From: Oligosphaeraceae bacterium | GTDB lineage: Bacteria > Verrucomicrobiota > Lentisphaeria > Oligosphaerales > Oligosphaeraceae | Length of the DNA: 14,740 bases | Assembly (NCBI GenBank): GCA_012515455.1 | Contig: JAAYYJ010000200.1 | Location: forward strand, 1-14,740 | Reading direction: 5' to 3' | Shown: in pieces, positions 7,221 through 14,398 of the stretch | Layout of the letters: every line of letters starts with the position of its first letter | Position numbering within the stretch: position 1 is the stretch's first letter | Notes under the pieces: generated by a model | What the model was told of the DNA's origin: nothing | Seen by the model: only the letters and a program-made list of their open reading frames with translations | Database searches by the model: none | Translations under genes and position numbers: made by a program

Positions 7221-8432
7221 TCAGACCTCCGGAATACCGTATTTCTCGATTACATAATCGATGTCCTTGTCGCCCCGGCCGCTGCAGTTGGCCAGGATAG
7301 TCCGGCCTTTGTTCTCCTTCCCCCACCTGATGGCGTAAGCGATGGCATGGGCGCTTTCCAAAGCCGGGATGATGCCTTCCAGACGCGACAGCTTGAAGAA
7401 CGCGTCAATGGCATCACGGTCACTGCAGGTCACATACTTCACGCGCCCAATCTGGTTCCAGAAGGCATGCTCCGGACCCACCCCGGGATAATCCAGCCCG
7501 CTGGCCACGGAATATACTGGTGAGGGACTGCCGTCCTGCTCCTGCAGCAGGATGCTCTCGAAGCCGTGCAGCACGCCTTTTCTGCCGTAAGTCATGGTGG
7601 CGGCATGCTCGCCGTGGGCGTTGCTGTGTCCCAGCGGTTCGACGCCATAGATGTCGACGGGGTCATTGAGGAACGGCGCGAACAGCCCGGCGGAGTTGCT
7701 GCCGCCGCCGACGCAGGCGCAGATGGCATCGGGCATGGCCCCGGTCATCTCCTGGAACTGCTCGCGGGCCTCAATGCCGACGCACATCTGGAAATCGCGG
7801 ACCATCAGGGGGAAGGGATGCGGTCCCACCACTGAGCCGATGCAATAGATGGAATCCTGGTACTCGTTCAGGTAACCCTCGAAAGCGGCATCGACGGCCT
7901 CCTTGAGGGTCTGCAGGCCCTTGGTCACCGGGATGACCCGCGCGCCCAGGATTTTCATCCGGGCGACATTGGGGGCCTGTTTAGCGATATCGACCACGCC
8001 CATATAGATATCGCACTTCAGGCCAAAATAGGCGGCGGCGGTGGCCAGGGCCACGCCGTGCTGTCCGGCGCCAGTCTCAGCGATCAATTTCTTCTTGCCC
8101 ATAAACGAGGCCAGCAAACCCTCTCCCATGCAGTGGTTGAGTTTATGCGCGCCGGTGTGGTTGAGGTCTTCGCGCTTGAGATAGATCTTGCAGCCGGTAT
8201 TGAGCGATTGTGAGAGCCGTTCGCAATAATAGACCGGCGTGGGTCGGCCCTGGAACTCCTTGCGGATGCGCCTGAGCTCGCTGATGAAACGGGACGAGTG
8301 GCAGATTTGATGGTAGGCGCGGTCGATTTCCACGAAGACCGGCTGTAATTCCGGCGGCAGGTACGCCCCTCCGAACTCGCCAAAACGCCCTTCGTCATTC
8401 GGATAATCACGAAAATAAGTCTTGAAGTCCAT
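7221..8432 (-). CDS. trpB: Tryptophan synthase beta chain
   Basis: This 403-residue PLP enzyme condenses indole with L-serine to give L-tryptophan, the last step of tryptophan synthesis, normally as the beta subunit of an alpha2-beta2 complex. It is full length. Visible hallmarks are the PLP-binding Lys97 in HTGAHK (92-97), catalytic Glu119 in ETGAGQHG (119-126), the phosphate-binding loop GGGSNSAG (242-249), EGIIPALESAHA (352-363) and the cofactor-binding Ser in SGRGDKD (384-390). It looks like the standard TrpB1 type. The start has AGGA (8441-8444) eight bases upstream. No trpA or other trp gene lies in the window. Expression is very probably controlled by the attenuator leader just upstream. 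Confidence 0.97.
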   Translation of the reverse strand: MDFKTYFRDYPNDEGRFGEFGGAYLPPELQPVFVEIDRAYHQICHSSRFISELRRIRKEFQGRPTPVYYCERLSQSLNTGCKIYLKREDLNHTGAHKLNHCMGEGLLASFMGKKKLIAETGAGQHGVALATAAAYFGLKCDIYMGVVDIAKQAPNVARMKILGARVIPVTKGLQTLKEAVDAAFEGYLNEYQDSIYCIGSVVGPHPFPLMVRDFQMCVGIEAREQFQEMTGAMPDAICACVGGGSNSAGLFAPFLNDPVDIYGVEPLGHSNAHGEHAATMTYGRKGVLHGFESILLQEQDGSPSPVYSVASGLDYPGVGPEHAFWNQIGRVKYVTCSDRDAIDAFFKLSRLEGIIPALESAHAIAYAIRWGKENKGRTILANCSGRGDKDIDYVIEKYGIPEV

Positions 8433-8465
8433 ACTCTTTTTCCTTTTTACTGGGGTGCCAGGGAC

Positions 8466-8504
8466 AAAAAAAACGCCTTGAGGGTTAGTGCCTCAAGACG
8501 TTTT
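8466..8504 (-). terminator. Second (promoter-distal) terminator of the trp attenuator
   Basis: On the minus strand the 5' arm AAAACGTCTTGAGG pairs with CCTCAAGGCGTTTT across a 7-base loop, with one A/C mismatch. It is followed by an uninterrupted run of eight T (8473-8466). It lies only 34 bases before the trpB start codon, inside the leader, where it can serve only as a conditional terminator. Its 5' arm (8503-8490) is complementary at 13 of 14 positions to the upstream leader segment 8590-8577. Confidence 0.88.
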
Positions 8505-8519
8505 ACCGAGTGTTGCAAC

Positions 8520-8556
8520 AAAAAAGGCGGTCAGGAATTTCTCCTGTCCGCCTTTT
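8520..8556 (-). terminator. First (promoter-proximal) terminator of the trp attenuator
   Basis: On the minus strand AAAAGGCGGACAGGA pairs with TCCTGACCGCCTTTT around a 5-base loop, with a single A/A mismatch, and ends in six T (8525-8520). This is a strong Rho-independent terminator. Part of its 5' arm (AGGCGG, 8553-8548) is complementary to CCGCCT (8592-8587) in the upstream leader segment, which gives an alternative antiterminator pairing. Confidence 0.92.
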
Positions 8557-8592
8557 ACCGTAACCAAACCACAACGAAACGGCTTGAGGCGG

Positions 8593-8643
8593 CTATTGCC
8601 ACCACCAAGACCAGGCCGTTGTGCTGTGGATTGAGTTATGCAT
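8593..8643 (-). CDS. trpL: trp leader peptide
   Basis: This is a 16-codon reading frame, MHNSIHSTTAWSWWWQ, ending in TAG. Four of its last six residues are tryptophan (codons 11, 13, 14 and 15), which is far beyond chance for the rarest amino acid and is the hallmark of a trp attenuation leader. It starts about 20 bases after the predicted transcription start. No good Shine-Dalgarno sequence is visible (ACAGAACTGACAAAA precedes the ATG), so translation may be modest. The peptide itself probably has no function; ribosome position along it is the signal. Confidence 0.9.
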   Translation of the reverse strand: MHNSIHSTTAWSWWWQ

Positions 8644-8670
8644 TTTTGTCAGTTCTGTTACTGTTCTAAT

Positions 8671-8699
8671 ATTATAAACCGGAAAATGCGGGAATGCAA
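8671..8699 (-). promoter_or_regulatory. trp leader/trpB promoter
   Basis: On the minus strand TTGCAT (8699-8694) is followed by a 17-bp spacer and a perfect TATAAT (8676-8671). Transcription would begin near 8664 and the leader RNA would be about 230 bases. Two direct copies of AAACCGG on the plus strand (8676-8682 and 8698-8704), 22 bp apart, bracket the promoter core and might bind a regulator. Confidence 0.72.
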
Positions 8700-8786
8700 A
8701 CCGGCAGGGGAAAATTTCTGCGCGGGCAGCGAAAAATCGCGTGAGGTCGGTCCGCCGAAATTGTTTTGGTCAGTCTTGGTGCAGAC

Positions 8787-8814
8787 TTGCAAAAGCATCC
8801 TGGGCGCTTATGGT
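8787..8814 (+). promoter_or_regulatory. Possible promoter of the nitrilase-superfamily gene
   Basis: TTGCAA (8787-8792), a 16-bp spacer and TATGGT (8809-8814) lie 48 bp before the start codon. Both boxes are partial matches. The promoter is divergent from the trp leader promoter, with about 90 bp between the two -35 elements. Confidence 0.35.
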
Positions 8815-8861
8815 AACCAGCAACAGCATCGTCGCAGCCGTATTAACCATGGAGAGCTCGT

Positions 8862-9680
8862 ATGATAGCCAGCATCCTGCAACCACCGTATCCCTTGCCC
8901 GGCCAGGCCACCGAGACCCTGGCCTGGCAGAGTGCCGCCCTGGGCCGCCTCGACAAGCAGGCCACTGACCTGATCGTCTTGCCGGAGTACTGCAACTGTA
9001 CCGGCGGACGCGATTTCGCCGAGACATTGCACCTGCTCGACAACCAGGGGGCGGAATTTGTGTCCGAGCTGCGCCTGCATGCAGAGCGCATCCAGGCCAC
9101 CATTATGGCAGGAGTGCTGGCCCGTGACGGTGACGGCGCACTGCGCAATCAGCTGCTGGTCATTGTGCCGGGGCAGCCAGCCATCTTACCATACTGCAAA
9201 AACCATCTCGTGCAGCCGGAACTGGCACGCGGCATCGTGCCCGGAGAATGTGCCGATGCATTCGAACTGCAGGGCGTCCGCTATGGCGCCGCCATCTGCT
9301 TCGATTTTTATTTTCCCGAACTCTTCAGCCATTATGCCCGGCAGCGTGTCGATGTGCTGGTGGTTGTCAGCCATCAGCGGCAGGAACCAGGGGAAAATCT
9401 GGAATTCCTGTCCCGGGCCCGGGCCTTCGACTGCGGTTGCACGCTGCTGCGGTCTGCGCCGGCGATGCCCCGGCCCGGCACCGGCGGGCGCAGCATGGTT
9501 ATTGCGCCGGACGGGCGAGTGCTGGCCGATGCCGGGGACTGCCCCGGAGTCATCAGCTGCTCCTTCGATCCCAAAGCGCGTTTCATCAGAGCCGCATCGT
9601 ATTCGGAACCGGACCGCATCGGCGACTACCGGGAATTAATCCAGAACGCCTGCCGCCCGGAATTATACCGGCAGCCCTGA
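8862..9680 (+). CDS. Carbon-nitrogen hydrolase (nitrilase superfamily)
   Basis: This 272-residue cytoplasmic enzyme belongs to the nitrilase superfamily, which hydrolyses amides (rarely nitriles) through a Glu-Lys-Cys triad. All three are visible: Glu42 in VLPEYCN, Lys113 in PYCKNHL and Cys146 in AAICFDFYFPE. The length is typical for an omega-amidase or carbamoylase-like member. It lacks extra fused domains. The substrate cannot be read from sequence. The start is supported by GGAGAG (8851-8856), five bases upstream. The gene is divergent from the trp leader and convergent with the pseudouridine synthase gene, with 25 bp between their stop codons, so it is probably monocistronic. There is no evident functional tie to tryptophan synthesis. 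Confidence 0.92.
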   Translation: MIASILQPPYPLPGQATETLAWQSAALGRLDKQATDLIVLPEYCNCTGGRDFAETLHLLDNQGAEFVSELRLHAERIQATIMAGVLARDGDGALRNQLLVIVPGQPAILPYCKNHLVQPELARGIVPGECADAFELQGVRYGAAICFDFYFPELFSHYARQRVDVLVVVSHQRQEPGENLEFLSRARAFDCGCTLLRSAPAMPRPGTGGRSMVIAPDGRVLADAGDCPGVISCSFDPKARFIRAASYSEPDRIGDYRELIQNACRPELYRQP

Positions 9681-9705
9681 ACCAGGCAGTGCGCCTGAAC
9701 GCATT

Positions 9706-10365
9706 TCAGCCCCGGCCTAGCCCCAGCCTGACGGTCTGGTCATGGGCCTGCAAGGTTATTTCCTCCTGGCTGACTGGATGCCGGAAGGACAGGCGGTAAT
9801 GCTGCAGGGCGATGGCATCGGGCAGCCAGCCCTGGCGGGCGCCATAGCGCGTGTCCCCGAGAATAGGATTGCCAAGCCGGGCCAGCTGGGCCCGGATCTG
9901 ATGATAACGGCCGGTCTCCAGGATGATTTCCAGCAAGGATGAGCCACGGCTCTCCGCCAGCACGGTGTATTGCAGCCGGCAGAGCCGGGCACCCGCGCTT
10001 CCGGCTGCGGCAGCTCTGGCCCGGAAGTCGTCATGGACCAGCCAATCCTCAAGCACCGCGCTGCTCTGGGGCGGGCGGCCCTCGACCCGGGCTAAGTAAA
10101 TTTTGCGGAAATCGCCCTGGCGGCTGGATTGATTCAGGCGCGAGAGCGCTTTGCTGGTCCGGGCAAACAGCACAATGCCGGCTACCGGCCGGTCCAGGCG
10201 ATGCACCGCCTGCAAAAACACCGCCCCGGGCTTGCAAAAACGTTGCTGCAGAAAATCCTTCGCCTGCGCTTCCAGGCTGTCGTCGCTGGTGCCGGAGGGC
10301 TGGGTCAGCAGCCCGCCCGGTTTTTCCGCCGCCAGCAGATGATTGTCGAGGAAGAGTATGTCCAT
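9706..10365 (-). CDS. RluA-family pseudouridine synthase
   Basis: This 219-residue enzyme would isomerise uridine to pseudouridine in rRNA or tRNA. The family motif HRLD (55-58) supplies the catalytic Asp58, followed by the typical VAGIVLFARTSKA (61-73). The C-terminal signature GRYHQIRAQLARLGNPILG (152-170) and DTRYG (171-175) completes the RluA/RluC/RluD pattern. There is no N-terminal S4 RNA-binding domain, so it is a short RluA or TruC-like form; the modified site is unknown. The start ATG at 10365 follows the beta-helix gene's stop by 22 bp. No Shine-Dalgarno is visible, which suggests coupled translation. It is the last gene of the topA cluster. Confidence 0.92.
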   Translation of the reverse strand: MDILFLDNHLLAAEKPGGLLTQPSGTSDDSLEAQAKDFLQQRFCKPGAVFLQAVHRLDRPVAGIVLFARTSKALSRLNQSSRQGDFRKIYLARVEGRPPQSSAVLEDWLVHDDFRARAAAAGSAGARLCRLQYTVLAESRGSSLLEIILETGRYHQIRAQLARLGNPILGDTRYGARQGWLPDAIALQHYRLSFRHPVSQEEITLQAHDQTVRLGLGRG

Positions 10366-10387
10366 GGCGCAGAGAGCAGCAGCGGTA

Positions 10388-11518
10388 TCAATCGCTGACC
10401 GTGAAACCGTCGGGGTACAGCAGGTCCACAGCCGGGCCGACCCCCAGCTGCCGGATTCCGGAGAGGTGCACATTGCGGACCTCGGTATTGCTGGCCACCG
10501 CAGCCCACAGCGGCCGTCGCGCTTCGCCCGGGAAGGGCAGACTCCTGGCCGTGACTTCGCGGATGCTGATATCGTGGAGGTCTCCGGCCGTGTAGCCGGT
10601 GCCATAACCGGTGTACAGATAAATCAGGCAGCAGCCGCGCCCGCGCCAGCTCGCCTCTGAGACCTCCTGGATGTCGATATTGTATACCTGCGGACCGCCC
10701 GCAGCCAGGCAGATCACTGCATGGCACTTGCCGCTGTTGCGCAATCCGCGGATGCTGATGTCGTGAATGTCCAGGGCGCGGACATCACCGGTCGCATGCA
10801 GGAATTTCTTGGTGGGCTCGTTGGTAAACAGATATTTGCTGAGCTCTGTAGTGGTGCGGCCGTAGAGGGCGGTGCAGGCTACGGTATCGTCCAGGGTATA
10901 GCCGCTGATCTGCTCCACCCGGCAATGATGGCAGCCGCAACGGAAATCGATGCCATCGCCATTCTTGACCCGGGCATTGAGATGCAGGTCGTGGATATAC
11001 CCTCCGGAACAGCCTCCGAAGGACAAGGCCCAGCTGCGCGTCCGCCGGAAATCAAGTCCACAGATTTCGAAATTATCACAGAAGGCCAAGTCGATCTGGT
11101 GTCCGCGCCAGCCCCAGAAATCCCCCACCATTTCCTGTACTTGATGGTCGAAGAACGGATGTGGCATTCTGCGGTTGCGCCGGCAACCGGCGATGGTCGC
11201 GCCATTCAGGCCGATAATCCTGATATCATGCAGGGGGGCGATGGCCAGCGGTTGTCCATAAGGTTCTGCCGGGTCCAGAGTCATATTGTCACCACGCAGG
11301 ACCGTATCGAAGACCTCGTCATTCTGGCACAGCTCGCAGCCGTCAATAATCACCGTGGTCTGGGACGGCAGCAGGATGCTCTCGTCCAGAGCCCAGTCAC
11401 GACCAGAAAAAATGAGCACCTTTTCGCCGGGGCAGTTGCGGGCCTCCTGCAGACAGGCGGATACCGCCTGGCTGTCAGACCTGTCTGCGCGCAGAAAATC
11501 CTGGAGATTGAATTCCAT
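10388..11518 (-). CDS. GH28-like right-handed beta-helix protein without signal peptide
   Basis: This 376-residue protein looks like a pectin-lyase-fold beta helix, with repeated short strands such as IHDLHL, IHDISIRGL, YNIDIQEVS and LHDISIREV. Three spots recall GH28 polygalacturonases. NGDGID (186-191) resembles NTDGID. LDD (209-211) resembles the GDD acid pair. CHAVICLAAGG (265-275) sits where GHG-SIGS is expected, with His266 in the catalytic position. WRGRG (291-295) may correspond to the RxK region. The match is partial, so activity is uncertain. There is no signal peptide, and it holds about 16 cysteines, including CxCxxC (194-199), which suits the reducing cytoplasm. The start has AAGGA about ten bases upstream. 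It lies 38 bp after topA and 22 bp before the pseudouridine synthase gene. Confidence 0.75.
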   Translation of the reverse strand: MEFNLQDFLRADRSDSQAVSACLQEARNCPGEKVLIFSGRDWALDESILLPSQTTVIIDGCELCQNDEVFDTVLRGDNMTLDPAEPYGQPLAIAPLHDIRIIGLNGATIAGCRRNRRMPHPFFDHQVQEMVGDFWGWRGHQIDLAFCDNFEICGLDFRRTRSWALSFGGCSGGYIHDLHLNARVKNGDGIDFRCGCHHCRVEQISGYTLDDTVACTALYGRTTTELSKYLFTNEPTKKFLHATGDVRALDIHDISIRGLRNSGKCHAVICLAAGGPQVYNIDIQEVSEASWRGRGCCLIYLYTGYGTGYTAGDLHDISIREVTARSLPFPGEARRPLWAAVASNTEVRNVHLSGIRQLGVGPAVDLLYPDGFTVSD

Positions 11519-11556
11519 AAGGGCAGATCCTTTTTTGGGCAAACCATTCCGGGGGG

Positions 11557-14361
11557 CTATTTGGCCGGCGCGATGTAACGGCATTTCGGGAACGCCGAGC
11601 AACCCACAAACGGCCGTCCGCGGCCCATGCGCTGCACCAGGGGAGCGCCGCATTGCGGGCATTTCTCCTCCAAAGTCACTGGCGCAGCCGAGGCCAAGCC
11701 CAGCGCCTGGATACGCTCCTGGTAAGCGTGGATTTGCTTGGAGTATTTTCCCAGCATCTTTCCCAGGGCCGACAGCTGCCGGTCCGACAGCGAGCCCTTC
11801 TGCTCGAACTGCGCCTGCAGGGACTCGGCGAACTCCTGGTCATTGTAGACGCGCTTGCCTTTGCTGGCAGCCGGGCGCCAGGTGCTGATCTCCTTAACCA
11901 TGGCCAGGATGGCCTGACAGCGCTCATGCAGGGCGGCATCTGGCACCGCCGCGGAGGAACCGCCGCCGTTTTCCTCGCCTTCGCCATTCTCACCGGACGG
12001 CGGCAGCCCGGCCGGGGTATTGTCCAACCGGCCCAGTAGTTCGGCAAAGCTCTCGCTGTCTTTGAGTTGACTGGCGTATTTTCGGGCCAGACGCCCGAGC
12101 ACGCCCATCTGGGCCGGCGACAGCACCCCGCCATGCTCGACCTGGCGCTTCAGAGAACGGTAGAATTTCCCATCGTCATAGACTCTGTTGTTGCGCTTGA
12201 CCGGCTTTTCAAAAGTGATCTTGCTCATGTCGCTCAGCAAAGCCGCGACCTGCGGGTCCATTTCCTGTGCTGTTTTTTCCGGCTTCCCTTCATTCGCCTG
12301 GATGGTGGCGCGAATCTGCTCTCCCAGCCCTGCCTCGTCGAGAACCCGCAGGAACTTTTCTTCCCGGGCTGCATACTTGCCCAGGGTGTTGAACAACGCC
12401 TTCCATTGCCGCTCAGTGAGGTCGCGTTTGTCAGCGGTACGCTGTTGGATGCTGGCGATGAATTTGCCATCCTCGTAAACCCGCGTGCCTTTCCCGGCCG
12501 GCGGATCGAAGACGAAGTCTTCCGGGAACAATTTGTGCAACAGCACATTCAACTTGCTCAAGGTTGGTTTCACCACCGGGGTCAGAGGCTGATTTGGCCC
12601 CAGCCAGCCCTGCAGCTGCGCATAGAATTTGCGCAGCATGGCGGTCCAGTCCAGGGCGCCCTCCTCGATCTGGTCCAAAGCATCCTCCATCTCCGCAGTA
12701 AAACCGACATCGAAGAGAGCGGGCATCTTCTCGACCAGGAAATCATTGACCGAGAAGCCCAGTTCGGTCGGGACCAGTGCGCTCTTTTCTTTGAGCACAT
12801 ACTCCCGCTCCAGGATGGTGTTGACAATGGCCGCGAAGGTACTGGGGCGTCCTACACCGTTCTGTTCTAGAGCCTTGACCAAGGAAGCCTCGGAAAAGCG
12901 CGAGGGGGGGCTGGTGAAGCACTGTTCGGTGAGCAGTTTCAGCAGCGAGCACTGCAGGCCCGGGATCAGGGGCGGCAGCTTGCCGGTATGATTGTCCAGT
13001 TCATCCTCATCGCCGATATCCTTGATGCTGTATACTGCCAGATAACCGGGGAACACGGTTTCCCGGGCCGCAGCCCGGAAGGTGCAGACCACCCCGGGCG
13101 CGGACGGGGCGGCATCCTTGCCCGGCAGAGTCAAAACCGCCAGCGCGCCTTGCGAGCTCTCGATCTCAATCGCATGATCAAGCTGCTGGGCGACACTCAT
13201 CTGGCTGGCCAGAAAACGGTTCCAGATCAGACGGTAGAGCTTCAACTGCTGCGGCGTCAAAAAAGCACTCAGACTGTCCGGGGTACGGTTGACGTCGGTG
13301 GGGCGGATGGCCTCATGCGCTTCCTGAGCACTCTTGCGGGAACGGTAGACATTCGGCTTGGGTGGCAGGTATTCCGGACCATAAACCCGGCTGATGTACT
13401 GGGCCGCCTGCTGCTGCGCCTCCTTGGCGATGCTGAATGAATCAGTACGCATGTAGGTGATCAGACCGACCGAGCCGGCCGAGCCCAGGTCCACACCTTC
13501 ATACAGCGTCTGCGCCACCCGCATGGTCTGGCTGGTGCCGAATTTCAGGAAGCTGCCAGCGGCCTGCTGCATGGTGCTGGTGATGAACGGCGGCGGGGCT
13601 TTCTGGCGGCGGGGGGTAGAGGTCACCTTCGCCACCTGGTGACAGACATCGGCGGATTGCAGCGCTCCCGCCAGGGCCTCTGCGGTGCCGGCATCCCCTA
13701 CCAGCGCCTTGGCCCCGTTCAGGCGTGCCAGCCTGGTCTTCAGCTCCACCTTCGGGTCGCGGGTGGCAAAGATGGCATCGAGGTTCCAGTACTCCTCGGG
13801 CGAGAACGCGGCGATCTCGCGTTCCCGTTCGACAATCAGGCGCAATGCCACCGACTGCACCCGGCCCGCGCTGGTGCCCTTGCGGATGTTCTTCCAGAGC
13901 AGCGGGCTGATCTGGTATCCCACCAGGCGGTCGAGGACGCGCCGGGCCTGCTGCGCATTGACGAGATTCTCGGCGATGCTGCCCGGATGGGCGAAGGAAT
14001 TATCGATGGCGCTCTTGGTGATTTCGTGAAAGCTGATGCGATGGAATTGGCCCTTATAGGTATTCTGGAGCACCGACTGCAAATGCCAGGCGATGGCTTC
14101 GCCCTCGCGGTCCGGGTCGGTAGCCAGGTATATCTCATCGGCATTGGCGGCCGCGGCCCGGAGGTTCCTGACCACCTTCTTGCCGTTCACGGTCAATTCA
14201 TAGACCGGTTTGAAATCGGACGTGATATCGACGCCCAGTTCATGTTGCGGCAAATCCCGGACATGCCCCATGGAAGCCAGCACGGAAATGCCCTGACCGA
14301 CAAAACGGCTTATAGTTCTGGCCTTGGCCGGAGATTCGACCACGACTAATTGCTTGTTCAT
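11557..14361 (-). CDS. topA: DNA topoisomerase I (type IA)
   Basis: This 934-residue enzyme relaxes negative supercoils by single-strand passage. The Toprim domain (about 3-125) shows VESPAK (8-13), the conserved Glu9 and the metal-binding TDPDREGE (81-88). The core contains SAGRVQSVALRLIVERE (164-180), the active-site Tyr303 in GLITYMRTDS (299-308) and NGVGRPSTFA (501-510). The C-terminus carries one four-Cys zinc finger (Cys901, 904, 921, 927). Between about 616 and 889 it has three divergent copies of a helical module not expected in E. coli-type TopA. The start ATG at 14361 has GGAG about nine bases upstream; a TTG ten codons earlier is less likely. dprA precedes it, a common arrangement. 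Confidence 0.96.
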   Translation of the reverse strand: MNKQLVVVESPAKARTISRFVGQGISVLASMGHVRDLPQHELGVDITSDFKPVYELTVNGKKVVRNLRAAAANADEIYLATDPDREGEAIAWHLQSVLQNTYKGQFHRISFHEITKSAIDNSFAHPGSIAENLVNAQQARRVLDRLVGYQISPLLWKNIRKGTSAGRVQSVALRLIVEREREIAAFSPEEYWNLDAIFATRDPKVELKTRLARLNGAKALVGDAGTAEALAGALQSADVCHQVAKVTSTPRRQKAPPPFITSTMQQAAGSFLKFGTSQTMRVAQTLYEGVDLGSAGSVGLITYMRTDSFSIAKEAQQQAAQYISRVYGPEYLPPKPNVYRSRKSAQEAHEAIRPTDVNRTPDSLSAFLTPQQLKLYRLIWNRFLASQMSVAQQLDHAIEIESSQGALAVLTLPGKDAAPSAPGVVCTFRAAARETVFPGYLAVYSIKDIGDEDELDNHTGKLPPLIPGLQCSLLKLLTEQCFTSPPSRFSEASLVKALEQNGVGRPSTFAAIVNTILEREYVLKEKSALVPTELGFSVNDFLVEKMPALFDVGFTAEMEDALDQIEEGALDWTAMLRKFYAQLQGWLGPNQPLTPVVKPTLSKLNVLLHKLFPEDFVFDPPAGKGTRVYEDGKFIASIQQRTADKRDLTERQWKALFNTLGKYAAREEKFLRVLDEAGLGEQIRATIQANEGKPEKTAQEMDPQVAALLSDMSKITFEKPVKRNNRVYDDGKFYRSLKRQVEHGGVLSPAQMGVLGRLARKYASQLKDSESFAELLGRLDNTPAGLPPSGENGEGEENGGGSSAAVPDAALHERCQAILAMVKEISTWRPAASKGKRVYNDQEFAESLQAQFEQKGSLSDRQLSALGKMLGKYSKQIHAYQERIQALGLASAAPVTLEEKCPQCGAPLVQRMGRGRPFVGCSAFPKCRYIAPAK
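11695..12516 (-). repeat. Three divergent repeats encoded in the topA C-terminal region
   Basis: Protein-level repeats lie at about residues 616-679, 717-779 and 828-889 of TopA. Each has [F/W]xP, then KGxRVYxDxxF, then an SLxxQ-like helix, then LSxxQxxxLxxxxGKY (LTERQ, LSPAQ and LSDRQ in the three copies). Linkers of roughly 37 and 48 residues separate them. Copies 2 and 3 share similar lead-in helices (VAALLSDMSKI, QAILAMVKEI). The repeats are diverged at DNA level, so this is an old duplication. Confidence 0.8.
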
Positions 14362-14398
14362 AAATTGTTTCTCCAAAGTAGAGCCGCTCAAACAGTTC

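Larger units (their letters stand above)
8466..8643 (-). promoter_or_regulatory. Tryptophan transcription attenuator (leader peptide plus tandem terminators)
   Basis: In order on the minus strand: segment 1 (CACAACGGC, 8623-8615) lies inside the leader peptide just before the Trp codons. Segment 2 (8593-8569) follows the leader stop codon. Then come two intrinsic terminators. Segment 1 can pair with segment 2 (CACAAC/GTTGTG or AACGGC/GCCGTT). Segment 2 can instead pair with the 5' arms of both terminators (CCGCCT with AGGCGG; GCCTCAAGCCGTTT with AAACGTCTTGAGGC). By the known logic of trp attenuation, a ribosome stalled at the Trp codons when charged tRNA-Trp is scarce would mask segment 1, free segment 2 as antiterminator and let polymerase reach trpB. 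With ample tryptophan the terminators would form. Pairings were found by eye; no folding energies were computed. Confidence 0.88.

Noticed and set aside
7024..7326. N-terminal extension of the DUF4838 protein by 101 codons
   Set aside because: The extension runs into trpB coding sequence and would bury the signal peptide. ATG at 7023 has its own GGAG site.
9683..9697. Small hairpin (CAGGC/GCCTG) between the convergent nitrilase and pseudouridine synthase genes
   Set aside because: It has only five base pairs and no T-run on either strand, so it is not a credible bidirectional terminator.
10366..10605. Upstream extension of the pseudouridine synthase by 80 codons
   Set aside because: It lies inside the beta-helix gene in another frame and has no family similarity. 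The RluA fold begins at the ATG at 10365.
10721..11578. Open frame of 285 codons on the plus strand opposite the beta-helix gene
   Set aside because: It has no recognisable motif or ribosome-binding site and mirrors a codon-regular gene on the other strand.
12067..12870. Open frame of 267 codons on the plus strand opposite topA
   Set aside because: It is a shadow of topA; the topA reading is secured by the Toprim, active-site Tyr and zinc-finger motifs.
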